Positions 7,914 to 16,921 of a DNA stretch of 64,000 nt are shown piece after piece. The DNA lies in NCBI GenBank assembly GCA_020846935.1, contig JADLCY010000001.1, positions 186,001 to 250,000 on the forward strand. Direction: 5' to 3'. Source of the DNA: Gemmatimonadaceae bacterium (lineage in GTDB: Bacteria > Gemmatimonadota > Gemmatimonadetes > Gemmatimonadales > Gemmatimonadaceae). The notes beneath the pieces were generated by a model. That model searched no databases. It had not been told where the DNA came from and worked only from the letters and a program-made list of their open reading frames with translations. The position numbers and the translations under genes are program-made. The first letter of the stretch is position 1. Each line of letters opens with the position of its first letter.

Positions 7914-9092
7914 ATGGGTACGCTCACCGAACCCGTGACCACGGCTGACGTGGACCTTCCCGAACTCTCCGCCAGCGAACTCGCCCGCTATAGCCGTCAC
8001 CTGCTCCTGCCCGAGGTCGGGGTCGAGGGTCAGCGGAAGCTCAAGGCGGCCCGCGTGCTGCTCATCGGCGCCGGGGGCCTCGGATCACCGGCAGCGCTCT
8101 ACCTCGCCGCAGCGGGCGTTGGCACGCTGGGCATCGTCGACTTCGACGTCGTCGACGTGACCAACCTGCAACGACAGATCCTGCACGGCACCCGGGACGT
8201 GGGCCGCTCGAAGCTGGCCTCGGCGACCGAGCGCCTGTTGGACGTCAACCCGCACCTGAACGTCGAGGCGCACGAGGCCCGGTTCACTTCGGCGAACGCG
8301 CGCGAACTCGTCAGGCAGTACGACCTCGTCGTCGACGGCACCGACAACTTCGCCACGCGCTACCTCGTGAACGATGCCTGCGTGCTCGAGGGGCGGCCCA
8401 ACGTCTATGGCTCGATCTTCCGGTTCGACGGGCAGGCGTCGGTGTTCTGCACCACCGATGGTCCGTGCTACCGCTGCCTCTATCCGGAGCCGCCACCGCC
8501 GGGGCTCGTCCCCAGCTGCGCCGAGGGCGGCGTGCTCGGCGTGTTGCCGGGCCTCATCGGAACTCTGCAGGCCACCGAAGCCATCAAGCTCATCCTGGGT
8601 GTGGGGGAGCCGCTCATCGGCCGCCTCACGCTCGTCGACGCGCTCGGCGCACAGTGGCGCGTGGTCAAGGTGCGCCGGAACCCGGCCTGCCCGGCGTGCG
8701 GCACCCGCGAGCTCACGGAACTCGTGGACTACGACCAGTTCTGCGGCCTCAGGAACGTGCCAACGGAAGCTCCGGTCCCGGAGACCACGCCTCGCGAAGT
8801 GGCCGATCGCCTCGCCCGTGGCGATGACTTTGATCTGATCGACGTGCGCGAACCGTATGAAGTGAAGATCGCCGCGTACCCCAGGGCCACCCTGATCCCG
8901 CTGGGCACCCTGCCTGACGAGATCTCGTCCCTCGATCGCTCGCGCGAGATCGTCCTCGCCTGTCGCAGCGGTGCGCGAAGCGCCAAGGCCGTACGGCAGC
9001 TGCAGGCTGCTGGCTTCACAAAGGTGTGGAACCTCGCCGGTGGCATCCTGCGCTGGGCCGACGACGTGGACACGACGCTCACGAAGTACTGA
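7914..9092 (+). CDS. moeZ: MoeZ-like E1 adenylyltransferase/sulfurtransferase with C-terminal rhodanese domain
   Basis: The protein has 392 residues. Residues 25-260 form a ThiF/MoeB E1-like domain: ATP-binding GAGGLG (52-57), a zinc site from CYRC (C175, C178) and CPAC (C249, C252), and a conserved cysteine in SCAEGGVLG (C192). Residues about 290-385 form a rhodanese domain with the active-site loop CRSGARS (C350). Such fusions adenylate the C-terminal glycine of a sulfur-carrier protein and transfer the persulfide sulfur from the rhodanese cysteine. The substrate is almost certainly the CysO-like protein encoded 6 nt upstream. MoaD of molybdopterin synthesis is possible as a second client. 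Confidence 0.88.
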   Translation: MGTLTEPVTTADVDLPELSASELARYSRHLLLPEVGVEGQRKLKAARVLLIGAGGLGSPAALYLAAAGVGTLGIVDFDVVDVTNLQRQILHGTRDVGRSKLASATERLLDVNPHLNVEAHEARFTSANARELVRQYDLVVDGTDNFATRYLVNDACVLEGRPNVYGSIFRFDGQASVFCTTDGPCYRCLYPEPPPPGLVPSCAEGGVLGVLPGLIGTLQATEAIKLILGVGEPLIGRLTLVDALGAQWRVVKVRRNPACPACGTRELTELVDYDQFCGLRNVPTEAPVPETTPREVADRLARGDDFDLIDVREPYEVKIAAYPRATLIPLGTLPDEISSLDRSREIVLACRSGARSAKAVRQLQAAGFTKVWNLAGGILRWADDVDTTLTKY

Positions 9093-9167
9093 GCCCACGC
9101 ACGAAGGGAGGCACGCGCCCGGGCTCGCACCAGCGACCCCGGGCGCGTCGTCGTTTCCGGTTACGTT

Positions 9168-9881
9168 GTGGCGGTGTCACGCGATTGTCGCCTCCCCCGT
9201 TCGCTCGACCTGGCCCACGCGAAGCGCGTCTCGCGGCGCCTGCGGACCTGGTTCGCCCGTCACGGCCGCGACCTGCCGTGGCGCGCCACGCGCGACCCGT
9301 ATCGCGTGCTCGTGTCGGAGCTGATGCTTCAGCAGACGCAGGTCGCACGCGTCGTGACATTCTATGACCGGTTCCTGGAGCGATTCCCGACGGTGCATGC
9401 ACTCGCCGACGCATCCGAAGCGGACGTCACCGATGCCTGGCAGGGACTCGGCTACTACGCGCGGGCCCGGAACCTCCATGCCCTGTCGCGGCGCGTCGTG
9501 CGCGAACACGGCGGAACCCTGCCGTCGGCGCCGGTCGAGCTGCGTCGCCTGCCCGGCGTTGGTGCCTACACGGCCGGTGCGGTCGCGTCGTTCGCGTTCG
9601 AGGAGTCGGCGGCTCTCGTGGACACCAACGTCGCCCGGGTGATCGCCCGCATCTTTGCACCGCACCTGCGCCCGCGACGCGCCCGTGACCTTACGCGGAT
9701 CTGGGCCGTCGCCGAGGCCATCCTTCCCGCGCGCGGCGCCACCGCGTGGACGCACAACCAGGCCCTCATGGAACTCGGCGCCCTCGTCTGCACGGCACGC
9801 ACGCGGCGGTGCGAGGTGTGCCCCGTCGCCAGCCGATGCCTGACGAGGCAGCGAGAGCGAAGGCAGAAGGAACGCACCTGA
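9168..9881 (+). CDS. mutY: A/G-specific adenine glycosylase (MutY), short form
   Basis: This DNA repair enzyme removes adenine mispaired with 8-oxoguanine. The 237-residue protein carries the catalytic Glu in ELMLQQTQV (E51), the helix-hairpin-helix LPGVGAYTAGAV with Tyr at the position where endonuclease III has Lys, the catalytic Asp in VDTNVAR (D152), and a 4Fe-4S ligand set C208-x6-C215-x2-C218-x5-C224. It ends directly after the cluster, so the C-terminal NUDIX-like domain that recognises 8-oxoG in classical MutY (about 350 residues) is missing. The GTG at 9168 is used, and GTG 9174 is possible. It converges with citrate synthase. Confidence 0.87.
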   Translation: MAVSRDCRLPRSLDLAHAKRVSRRLRTWFARHGRDLPWRATRDPYRVLVSELMLQQTQVARVVTFYDRFLERFPTVHALADASEADVTDAWQGLGYYARARNLHALSRRVVREHGGTLPSAPVELRRLPGVGAYTAGAVASFAFEESAALVDTNVARVIARIFAPHLRPRRARDLTRIWAVAEAILPARGATAWTHNQALMELGALVCTARTRRCEVCPVASRCLTRQRERRQKERT

Positions 9882-9930
9882 GGTGTAGGGTGCCTGACGC
9901 GCTATCCCGAACGGGTCAGTCGCAGCGAGC

Positions 9931-9964
9931 CGAAAAAGAAACGGAGCGACGATGTCGCCCCGTT
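9931..9964 (-). terminator. intrinsic terminator of gltA
   Basis: An 11-bp stem with one A/C mismatch (9940-9950 against 9954-9964) has the loop GAT. On the minus strand it is followed by TTCTTTTT. It sits 29 bp beyond the citrate synthase stop and about 50 bp beyond mutY, so it could stop both convergent transcripts. Confidence 0.7.
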
Positions 9965-9992
9965 CTCCTGCCGTGACCCGCGCGCGCCGCGC

Positions 9993-11330
9993 CTACTTGA
10001 GGATCTTCTTCTTGCGGTCGAGCGTGTGCGTGTAGGCGCGTTCGTCGTGGCCCGTATAGATCTGCCGCGGCCGCGCGATCTTCTGTTCCTTGTCGAGCAG
10101 CATCTCTTCCCACTGCGCCAGCCAGCCGGCCATGCGCGGAATCGCAAACAGGACCGTGAAGTAGTCGGTGGGGAACTTCATCGCGCGGTAGATCAGACCC
10201 GTGTAGAAGTCCACGTTGGGATAGAGCTTGCGTCCGATGAAGTAGTCGTCTTCGAGGGCAATGCGCTCGAGCTCGAGCGCGATCTCGAGGTCCCTGTCCA
10301 TCCCCGCGACCTTGAAGACGTCGTACGCGAGCTGCTTCACGATCCTGGCCCTCGGATCGTAGCTCTTGTAGACGCGGTGCCCAAAGCCCATGAGACGCTC
10401 GCCGCCCTTGCCGGCCTTCACTTCCTCGATGAACGGCTTCACCTGCTTCACGTCGCCGATCTTCTCGATCATGCGCAACACCTGCTCGTTGGCGCCGCCA
10501 TGCAGCGGACCGAACAGCGCCATCACGCCAGCGGCCGCCGCGCTGAACGGATCGACGTGCGACGAACCCACCGCGCGGACCGCGTTGGTCGAGCAATTCT
10601 GTTCGTGGTCGGCGTGCAGGATGAACAGCACTTCGATCGCGCGCTCGAACACCGGGTTCGGCACGTACTTCGCTTCCGACATCCGCGCGATCATCGACAG
10701 GAAGTTCCCGGCGTACGACAGGTCGTTGTCCGGATAGACGAATGGCAATCCCTTCACGTGCCGGTAGCAGAACGCCGCGAGGGTCGGCACCTTGGCGAGC
10801 AACCGGATGATCGCAATGTCGCGCTGCTCCGGCTCGTGGATGCGGCGGGACTCGGGATAGAACGAGGACAACGCGGCCACGGCCGATCCAAGCATCGACA
10901 TCGGGTGCGCATCGTAGCGGAACCCTTCGAGGAACCGCTTGATGTTCTCGTGCACGTAGGTGTGGTACGTGATGTGGTGCACCCACTTGTCGTACTCGGC
11001 CTGCGTGGGCAGCTCGCCGTGGCGCAGCAACCACGCGACTTCGAGGAACGATGCCTTCTCGGCCAATTGCTCGATGGGGTAGCCTCGATACCGGAGGATC
11101 CCGACGTCCCCGTCAATGAACGTGATCGCGCTCCGGCACGAGGCCGTGTTCATGAACGCGGGATCGTAGGACATCATTCCGAAGTCGCTCGCGTTCACCT
11201 TGATCTGCTTCAGGTCAGCGGCGCGGATGGTGTCGTCAGTGATCGGCACCGTGTACGTCTTGCCGGTGCGACTGTCCCTGATCTCGAGGACGTGGGTCGA
11301 GGACGCCCCAGGCGTCGCCGTCGTGCTCAT
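9993..11330 (-). CDS. gltA: citrate synthase (type I, GltA)
   Basis: The 445-residue enzyme condenses acetyl-CoA and oxaloacetate in the TCA cycle. Visible catalytic residues are the His in HADHEQN, the His in FGPLHGGANE and the Asp in NVDFYTGL. The R-x-x-x-Y motif region MGFGHRVYKSYDPR is intact. Length and N-terminal beta-rich extension are those of the hexameric Gram-negative GltA type. The ATG at 11330 is followed by a short Thr/Ser-rich leader before the conserved core. It is transcribed divergently from the TauE/SafE-type gene, with 148 bp between them. Confidence 0.95.
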   Translation of the reverse strand: MSTTATPGASSTHVLEIRDSRTGKTYTVPITDDTIRAADLKQIKVNASDFGMMSYDPAFMNTASCRSAITFIDGDVGILRYRGYPIEQLAEKASFLEVAWLLRHGELPTQAEYDKWVHHITYHTYVHENIKRFLEGFRYDAHPMSMLGSAVAALSSFYPESRRIHEPEQRDIAIIRLLAKVPTLAAFCYRHVKGLPFVYPDNDLSYAGNFLSMIARMSEAKYVPNPVFERAIEVLFILHADHEQNCSTNAVRAVGSSHVDPFSAAAAGVMALFGPLHGGANEQVLRMIEKIGDVKQVKPFIEEVKAGKGGERLMGFGHRVYKSYDPRARIVKQLAYDVFKVAGMDRDLEIALELERIALEDDYFIGRKLYPNVDFYTGLIYRAMKFPTDYFTVLFAIPRMAGWLAQWEEMLLDKEQKIARPRQIYTGHDERAYTHTLDRKKKILK

Positions 11331-11478
11331 GTGCGTGATCTCCAGGTGCCTGATCTGCCGGCTTCGCGTGCGTGCGAAGTCCGTTGCGGAAAGCTAGCGC
11401 ACTTCGACCCACGTCAGAACCGCGCGGCGCACGCCGTCGCGCGCACGTAGCTTTCGCCACCCGCGCCCGCATCGCAGG

Positions 11479-12315
11479 ATGGGCGTCCACCCGCTCCCGA
11501 TCGCCGTGGATCCCCAGTTCCCTCAGCTCCTGCTCATCGTGCTCGTGGCCGCCGTCGGGAGCGCGGTCAACTCGATTGCCGGCGGCGGCACGCTCCTCAC
11601 CTTTCCAGCGCTCGTGGGACTCGGTGTCCCAGGGCTCGTCGCCAACGCCACATCCACGGTGGCGCTCGTCCCCGGTTCGATCGGCGCCGTGGTCGGCTAC
11701 CGCGACGCGCTCAGTGGCTCGGCGCGATGGTCCACCGCCTTCGCCATCGCAAGCCTGCTCGGCGGGGCCGTCGGGGCCGGTCTCCTCCTCGTGACTCCGG
11801 CGGACCGTTTCGACGCGATCGTGCCCTGGCTCGTCTTTGGCGCCACCGCGCTGTTCATCGTACAGCAGCCGCTGATGCGACTGCTGAAGCAGCGATCCGG
11901 AGATACCACCTCGAACGGCGACCCGTCGTTGCGGCCACCGCCGACCGCGCTCCTCGTCTTCCAGTTCGTGATTGCCATCTACGGCGGCTATTTCGGCGCC
12001 GGACTCGGCATCCTGATGCTCGCCGCGCTGGGATTCATGGGCTTCTCCAACATCCATCGGATGAACGGGATCAAGAGCCTGGGGGGCATGTGTGCCAACC
12101 TGATCGCCGCGGCGACCTTTGCCCTGTCGAACCTCGTGAACTGGCCCGTAGCGGTCGCGATGGCCGTGGGGGCCATCGCGGGGGGCTACGGAGGCTCCCG
12201 TCTGGCCCAGCGCGTGTCCCAGGCATGGGTCCGCCGGGCGATCATCCTGATCGGCCTCGCCAGCGGCGTCTGGCTCCTGGCCGGTGGCCTGAGCCCGGCC
12301 GCGCCCGGGGGGTGA
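11479..12315 (+). CDS. TauE/SafE-family (TSUP) membrane permease
   Basis: The 278-residue integral membrane protein has about eight hydrophobic segments. The repeated signatures are AAVGSAVNSIAGGGTLLTFPAL near the N-terminus and GGYFGAGLGILMLAALG in the second half, the pseudo-two-fold pattern of the TSUP family (sulfite/taurine-related anion exporters). The exact anion is unknown, and sulfite or another sulfur compound is the family expectation. The sulfur-carrier operon lies 2 kb away but is not contiguous with it. Confidence 0.85.
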   Translation: MGVHPLPIAVDPQFPQLLLIVLVAAVGSAVNSIAGGGTLLTFPALVGLGVPGLVANATSTVALVPGSIGAVVGYRDALSGSARWSTAFAIASLLGGAVGAGLLLVTPADRFDAIVPWLVFGATALFIVQQPLMRLLKQRSGDTTSNGDPSLRPPPTALLVFQFVIAIYGGYFGAGLGILMLAALGFMGFSNIHRMNGIKSLGGMCANLIAAATFALSNLVNWPVAVAMAVGAIAGGYGGSRLAQRVSQAWVRRAIILIGLASGVWLLAGGLSPAAPGG

Positions 12316-12433
12316 CAAAAGTTCTGCGCAGATTGGTCGATACTGAGATACGGGCCCGGAGTTCCGAACCGGTTGGCGACGTGAGGAGGGGACGTGCCCG
12401 TCAGCAGTCTGACCTCGTCGCACGCAACTCGAC

Positions 12434-13582
12434 ATGCTCTCGTTCTTTTCGAAGCAGACCAAGCCAGCACCGGCCGTGGCGGATGAGCCGGCGGTATCCG
12501 CCACACCCGTGACGGAGAAGGAGGAGTTGTCCCGGGAAACGGGCATCGTCCTCGACGCCCTCGGATCCCTGCTGCAGCTCTACGCCAAGCACGCCTTCGA
12601 CACCGAGCTCAAGTCCGGCGACGAGATCCGCACGCTGATCCATCAGTGGAAGATGCACGGCCTGGTTGGTTCGCAGCGCCCTGACCATCCCGACGACAAG
12701 CCAGGCTCCGGAGTCTTCTATCGCGACTGGAAGGGGCTCATCCACGCCTTCGGCGAGCAGCGGCGCGACGAGTCGAAATACGTGACGCGCGTCCTCGATG
12801 ACTTCCGTGACGTCACGTGGGCTTTTGTGAGCGCGGTGCACACGGTCGTCGTGGAGGAGCACACCGAGAGTCGGATCGCCAGCGACCAGCTGAGCCGCAT
12901 GCGTGTGGCGGTGGAGAGCAACTCCACCGACCTCATGAAGCGCGAGGCGCTCGCCGTGGTGACCGTCATGGAAAAGCTCATCGAGCACCGCAAGGAACGG
13001 CAGCAGGAGCAGTTTGCGGTCCTGGCCGACAAGCTCAAGAACCTGGGCCGCGAACTGGAAGACGCCCGTCGTGAGTCGACGATGGACGGCCTGACGGGCC
13101 TGAGCAACCGCAAGGCGTTCGACGACTACCTCGGCCGCAGCATCGAGCTGCATACGCTGCTTGGTCAGCCGGGCAGCCTGATGATGGTGGACATCGACTC
13201 CTTCAAGGCGATCAACGACACGTACGGGCATCCCGTCGGCGACGCGGCACTCCGTCAGGTGGCCAGTACGCTGTCGCGCACCTTCCTGCGGCGCGTGGAC
13301 TTCGTGGCCCGCTACGGCGGTGACGAGTTCGCGATCATCCTTCAGGAAACCGGGGCCAACAACGCCGCCCTGCTTGCCGAGCGGTTGCGCAAGGCCGTGG
13401 CAGAGCTGCCGCCCCTCGAGGTGCAGGGCGGCGTCGAGCCGCCACGGATTACCCTGTCCGTCGGCATCGGAGAACTCAGCGTCAGCGACACGGGGATGGA
13501 CTGGGTCAAGCGGGCCGACGCCGCGCTGTATCACGCCAAGCGCGACGGGCGTGATCGCGTGCACGCCATCTCCGAGAACTGA
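12434..13582 (+). CDS. diguanylate cyclase (GGDEF domain)
   Basis: The protein has 382 residues. The N-terminal 210 residues are helical, with a likely coiled coil (residues 140-215) and no membrane segment. The C-terminal GGDEF domain is intact: the DxLTGLxNR signature, an RYGGDEF active site, and an RRVD motif five residues before the GGDEF, which matches the RxxD inhibitory I-site. It should synthesise cyclic di-GMP with product feedback. The N-terminal region has no recognised sensor. Cyclic di-GMP commonly controls exopolysaccharide production, and a large polysaccharide locus begins 5 kb downstream, but a direct link is only inference. Confidence 0.9.
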   Translation: MLSFFSKQTKPAPAVADEPAVSATPVTEKEELSRETGIVLDALGSLLQLYAKHAFDTELKSGDEIRTLIHQWKMHGLVGSQRPDHPDDKPGSGVFYRDWKGLIHAFGEQRRDESKYVTRVLDDFRDVTWAFVSAVHTVVVEEHTESRIASDQLSRMRVAVESNSTDLMKREALAVVTVMEKLIEHRKERQQEQFAVLADKLKNLGRELEDARRESTMDGLTGLSNRKAFDDYLGRSIELHTLLGQPGSLMMVDIDSFKAINDTYGHPVGDAALRQVASTLSRTFLRRVDFVARYGGDEFAIILQETGANNAALLAERLRKAVAELPPLEVQGGVEPPRITLSVGIGELSVSDTGMDWVKRADAALYHAKRDGRDRVHAISEN

Positions 13583-13604
13583 GCCGGGCCGCGGGCCCGA
13601 ATGC

Positions 13605-14075
13605 CTAACGCGGAGTTCGCTTCGCCATCGCCCGGATCGCGCGGAATTCCGCCGCGCTGACCGGGAGCACGGACAGTCGGTTGCCGCGCTGCAGCAGGCG
13701 CATGCCGGACAGGGCCGGATTGCCCCGCAACTCCTCGAGCGACACGAAGCGCTCCAACGGCTCGACGCCACGAACGTCGACGCAGAACCAGCGCGGCGCC
13801 TCGCGCTTTGAGTCGGGGTCGTAGTGGTGATCCTTCGGATCGAACGCCGAGAGGTCCGGCTGCGCCTCCCGCGCCACCTCGGCGATCCCCGCGGCGCCAG
13901 GAGGTTCGGCACTCGAGTGGTAGATGATCACCTGGTCGCCGACCTTCATCTCCTGCATGAAGTTCCGCGCCTGATAGTTCCGCACGCCGTCCCACGACGT
14001 CGTTCTCCTGGGCGCGTTCATCAGGTCGTCGAAGGAAAACGTCGACGGTTCGGTCTTCATGAGCCAGTACTGCAT
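13605..14075 (-). CDS. EVE-domain protein
   Basis: The product is a 156-residue PUA-like EVE protein. It begins MQYWLMKTEPSTFSFDDL and contains WDGVRNYQARNFM and GDQVIIYHSS, the classic EVE pattern (formerly DUF55). These proteins bind modified bases or nucleic acids, and their cellular role in bacteria is mostly unsettled. The ATG at 14075 was chosen because homology starts at its first residue, although the frame is open for about 110 codons upstream. It converges on the diguanylate cyclase with 22 bp between stops. Confidence 0.9.
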   Translation of the reverse strand: MQYWLMKTEPSTFSFDDLMNAPRRTTSWDGVRNYQARNFMQEMKVGDQVIIYHSSAEPPGAAGIAEVAREAQPDLSAFDPKDHHYDPDSKREAPRWFCVDVRGVEPLERFVSLEELRGNPALSGMRLLQRGNRLSVLPVSAAEFRAIRAMAKRTPR

Positions 14076-14137
14076 GATCGAATGCGCTGGGATGGCCGAA
14101 AGGAGCAAAGGGGAAACCTCGCGCAGCAGCCGGGAAC

Positions 14138-14163
14138 GGAAAAGGGCCGCCCCGGGGCGACCC
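14138..14163 (-). terminator. intrinsic terminator after the class V aminotransferase
   Basis: A 20-nt near-perfect inverted repeat (14144-14163, ten-base arms, one mismatch) is followed on the minus strand by TTTT. It lies 35 bp after the aminotransferase stop and upstream of the EVE gene, separating these two minus-strand units. Confidence 0.65.
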
Positions 14164-14197
14164 TCTCCTGTGAGCCTGCACCCTGGACGCCGCCGCG

Positions 14198-15499
14198 TCA
14201 GTTCGCCGCAATCCCCTGCTTCGCGGCCCTGAGCATCACGTCGCCGAAGTGGTCGACTTCGTCCAGCGTCGTATACACGCTTGGCGTGACGCGGAGGCCA
14301 TGAAACTCCGGGTGCACGATGGCCACCGTCATGATCCTGTGCTTCGACCAGAGCCAGCCCTGGAGCTTTGGCGTCTCGACGCCTTCCAGGTTGACGAGGC
14401 AGATCGCGCACGACTGCCGGTCATCGAGCGGCGTGAGCACGTTGAACCGGCCGTTCCCTTCGGCGAGCAGCCGCTTGGCCCACCGATCCCGCAGGTAGCG
14501 CAGTCGCGCGGCCTTGCGCTCGAGTCCGATGCCCCGATTGAACGCCGCGGCAAGCGAGATGGCGTTGTGGTTCGCGGCGGGATGCGTGCCGATCTCCTCG
14601 TACTTCCGGATGTTCGCCACCTGCTCCTTTGACGCCGCCATCAGTGGCCACAGCTTCGGGATCTTCTCGCGACGAACGTAGAGGAAGCCCGTGCCGATGG
14701 GCGCAAAGAGCCACTTGTGCAGCGAAGTGCCGTAGTAGTCGCAGCCGAGGTCGTCGCGCGTGAACGGGAAATGCGCGAACGCGTGCGCTCCGTCGATCAG
14801 CACCTCGATGCCCTTCTCACGCCCCATCTCCACGATGCGGCGGATCGGGAGGATCTGACCCGTGAGATTGGTGATGTGCGTGAGCTCGATGACCCGGGTG
14901 CGCGGCGTGATGGCGGCCCGGAACTGATCGACGATGTAGTCGTCGGACGGCGGGGGAACGCGAAACGAGATCTGTTTGACGACGATCCCCTCGCGGCGCG
15001 CGCGCTGGTCCCACGTGGTGATCATCCGACCATAGTTCTGGTTGGTGATGATCACCTCATCGCCGCGCTGGAGGTCGAGCCCAAGGATCATCGTCTCGTT
15101 GGCCTCCGACGCGTTGCGCGTGATGGCCATCTCCTCGGGATCGCAGCCGAACATCTTCGCGAGGTCCCGGCGCACCAGTTCGATCCGCGGCTCGAGATCC
15201 TGCCACATGGTCCAGACCGGCATCTGGTTGGACCACTTGAGGTCGCGGAACATGGACTCGAGGACGTGGGTCGGCGTGGGGCTCACGCCGCCATTGTTCA
15301 GGTTCACCGTGGTCCGGTCGTCATCGAAGGCCCGCTGGATCTGCGCCCAGTAGTCCTCGTCCGTCGCCGCGCCCTGCGCCGTCTTTCCGGCGACGATTTC
15401 GTCGGCACGGAAGATCGTGGAGAGCGAGTCCGGCCTGAACGCCGGGAGCGCGACTCCCATGCGCACCATCTTGTTGACGAATCCACGCCGGTCGGTCAT
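14198..15499 (-). CDS. class V aminotransferase-fold PLP enzyme with TAT-like signal
   Basis: The protein has 433 residues. The PLP lysine is in the TSLHKWLFAPIGTG segment, the pyridine-N-binding Asp is in LIDGAHAF, and the phosphate-binding region is ITRNASEANET. The subgroup resembles isopenicillin-N-epimerase/cysteine-desulfurase-like proteins. The N-terminus MTDRRGFVNKMVRMGVALPAF has a twin-arginine RRGFV pattern followed by a mild hydrophobic stretch, suggesting TAT export, which is unusual for a PLP enzyme but known in this subgroup. The start at ATG 15499 places the twin arginines at residues 4-5. The substrate is unknown. Confidence 0.8.
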   Translation of the reverse strand: MTDRRGFVNKMVRMGVALPAFRPDSLSTIFRADEIVAGKTAQGAATDEDYWAQIQRAFDDDRTTVNLNNGGVSPTPTHVLESMFRDLKWSNQMPVWTMWQDLEPRIELVRRDLAKMFGCDPEEMAITRNASEANETMILGLDLQRGDEVIITNQNYGRMITTWDQRARREGIVVKQISFRVPPPSDDYIVDQFRAAITPRTRVIELTHITNLTGQILPIRRIVEMGREKGIEVLIDGAHAFAHFPFTRDDLGCDYYGTSLHKWLFAPIGTGFLYVRREKIPKLWPLMAASKEQVANIRKYEEIGTHPAANHNAISLAAAFNRGIGLERKAARLRYLRDRWAKRLLAEGNGRFNVLTPLDDRQSCAICLVNLEGVETPKLQGWLWSKHRIMTVAIVHPEFHGLRVTPSVYTTLDEVDHFGDVMLRAAKQGIAAN

Positions 15500-15772
15500 C
15501 GCTGGTCCTCGCTGTGTGAGTGACGCCCCGAAATCAGGGCCGCGTCGCGCCCGTGGGAAAGGGCGAATGTGCAAACGTGCGCCAGTCCCTGCCACCACCA
15601 GCGTCGCCCGATGCGCACCACCGCCCATGCCGGCGGCCGGAAGCAAGGCACACCGCCAACACACCCTCACCTGCGTCGCCCCGACGGTGCCGGGTCGCCG
15701 CCTGCACCGCGCACCGGCAAGGGCGCGGCGGTTCCACTGTGTTCGCTGGGGTTGGCGGGAGGCGACGCGCCT

Positions 15773-16921
15773 TCAGAGTCGCTGGGGCTGCGGCAGATCC
15801 AGAGTGAACGAGAATCGCGTCCCCTGCTCGAGTTCTGTTTCCACCTTCAGTTCTCCGCCCATGGCCCGAACCAGTTTCTGGCAGATCGAGAGCCCGAGTC
15901 CCGCGCTGGAAAACGCGTAGTCCCCCGGCATCTGGCGCTGGCGAAAGGCCTCGAACAGGTGCGCCATCACGCGAGGCGGGATGCCCCGACCCGTGTCGGC
16001 AACGGCGAACTCCACCTGCACGCGGTCGAGTTCGCGAACGGTCACTTCGACGGAGCCCGCGTTCGTGAACTTGATCGCGTTGGTGGCCAGGTTGAGCAGC
16101 ACGCGATTGAGCGCGGCAGGGTGCCCGATGCGCTGATCCGCGACCGGTCCGGTACACTGCATCGTCAGGCGCTTCTCCTCCGCCATGGGCCGCAGGATGT
16201 CGACCATCGACTGCAGGACGTCGGACACGGCGAACGGAATGGGCTGTGTGTCGAGCAGCGTTGTGCCGCCACGCGCGAGTTCGATGACGTCACCGGCGAG
16301 CGCGCTGAGGCCGAACGCCGCCGAGTAGATGAGGCCGAGCTGACGCTGCTGGATCGGAGGCACCTCGCCGCCCACGCCATTGCGCAGGCGCTCGGCGAGG
16401 ATGAGGATCGACCCAAGGGGCGAGCGCATGTCGTGCGCCATCTCCACGACGAGCTGCTGGGCGTCGTGCCCGGTCAGTCGCATGGCGAAGCGGTGGGCCG
16501 CATCGTGATCGAGCGCCTCCTGGACCGCCTCGATGGCACGCACGACCGTGACGACGTCGACCGGCGCCGCCGTGCCGCAGCGTCGCAGGAACGCGTGCCG
16601 CCAGCGCTCGAGCACGCGTCGGGCTGGCACAAACGAAGGGATGCCTTCGGGCGCGCGCGGCGCGCCGGCGGCCGCAGCACGCGCCGCGTCGTTCAGGGCC
16701 CCCAGTGTGAGCTGCAGGTCGGCCGTCGTGATCGACGAGTGATCGGTCTCCTGCCAGTGCGCGAGCACGTCGGCCCCGGCACGAGCCAGGATCGACCACG
16801 CGTCATCAACACCGGCCGGTGGGAGTGCCGGGGACGCGGGCGCGGCCTTGCGCGCGCGCCGCCTCGCCGGTCGTGGGGCTCCCGCCGCCTCGTCAGGCGG
16901 CGGGTCGGGAACGGACGTCAC
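15773..16921 (-). CDS. soluble sensor histidine kinase
   Basis: The protein has 382 residues and no membrane span. A basic, Pro/Ala-rich N-terminus is followed by a helical region of no recognised sensor type, then the dimerisation box with phospho-acceptor H163 (EMAHDMRSPLG). The HATPase domain has an N-box NRVLLNLATNAIKF, a G1 box DTGRGIPP and a G2 box GLGLSICQKL. The gene overlaps the response regulator stop by 4 nt (GTGA/ATGA-type coupling), so the two form a two-component pair. The input is unknown, and the output is most likely the divergent polysaccharide locus. Confidence 0.9.
   Translation of the reverse strand: MTSVPDPPPDEAAGAPRPARRRARKAAPASPALPPAGVDDAWSILARAGADVLAHWQETDHSSITTADLQLTLGALNDAARAAAAGAPRAPEGIPSFVPARRVLERWRHAFLRRCGTAAPVDVVTVVRAIEAVQEALDHDAAHRFAMRLTGHDAQQLVVEMAHDMRSPLGSILILAERLRNGVGGEVPPIQQRQLGLIYSAAFGLSALAGDVIELARGGTTLLDTQPIPFAVSDVLQSMVDILRPMAEEKRLTMQCTGPVADQRIGHPAALNRVLLNLATNAIKFTNAGSVEVTVRELDRVQVEFAVADTGRGIPPRVMAHLFEAFRQRQMPGDYAFSSAGLGLSICQKLVRAMGGELKVETELEQGTRFSFTLDLPQPQRL

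Noticed and set aside
12312-12344. Sigma70 promoter before the diguanylate cyclase (GTGACA ... GATACT)
   Set aside because: The spacing is 21 bp, outside the usual range.
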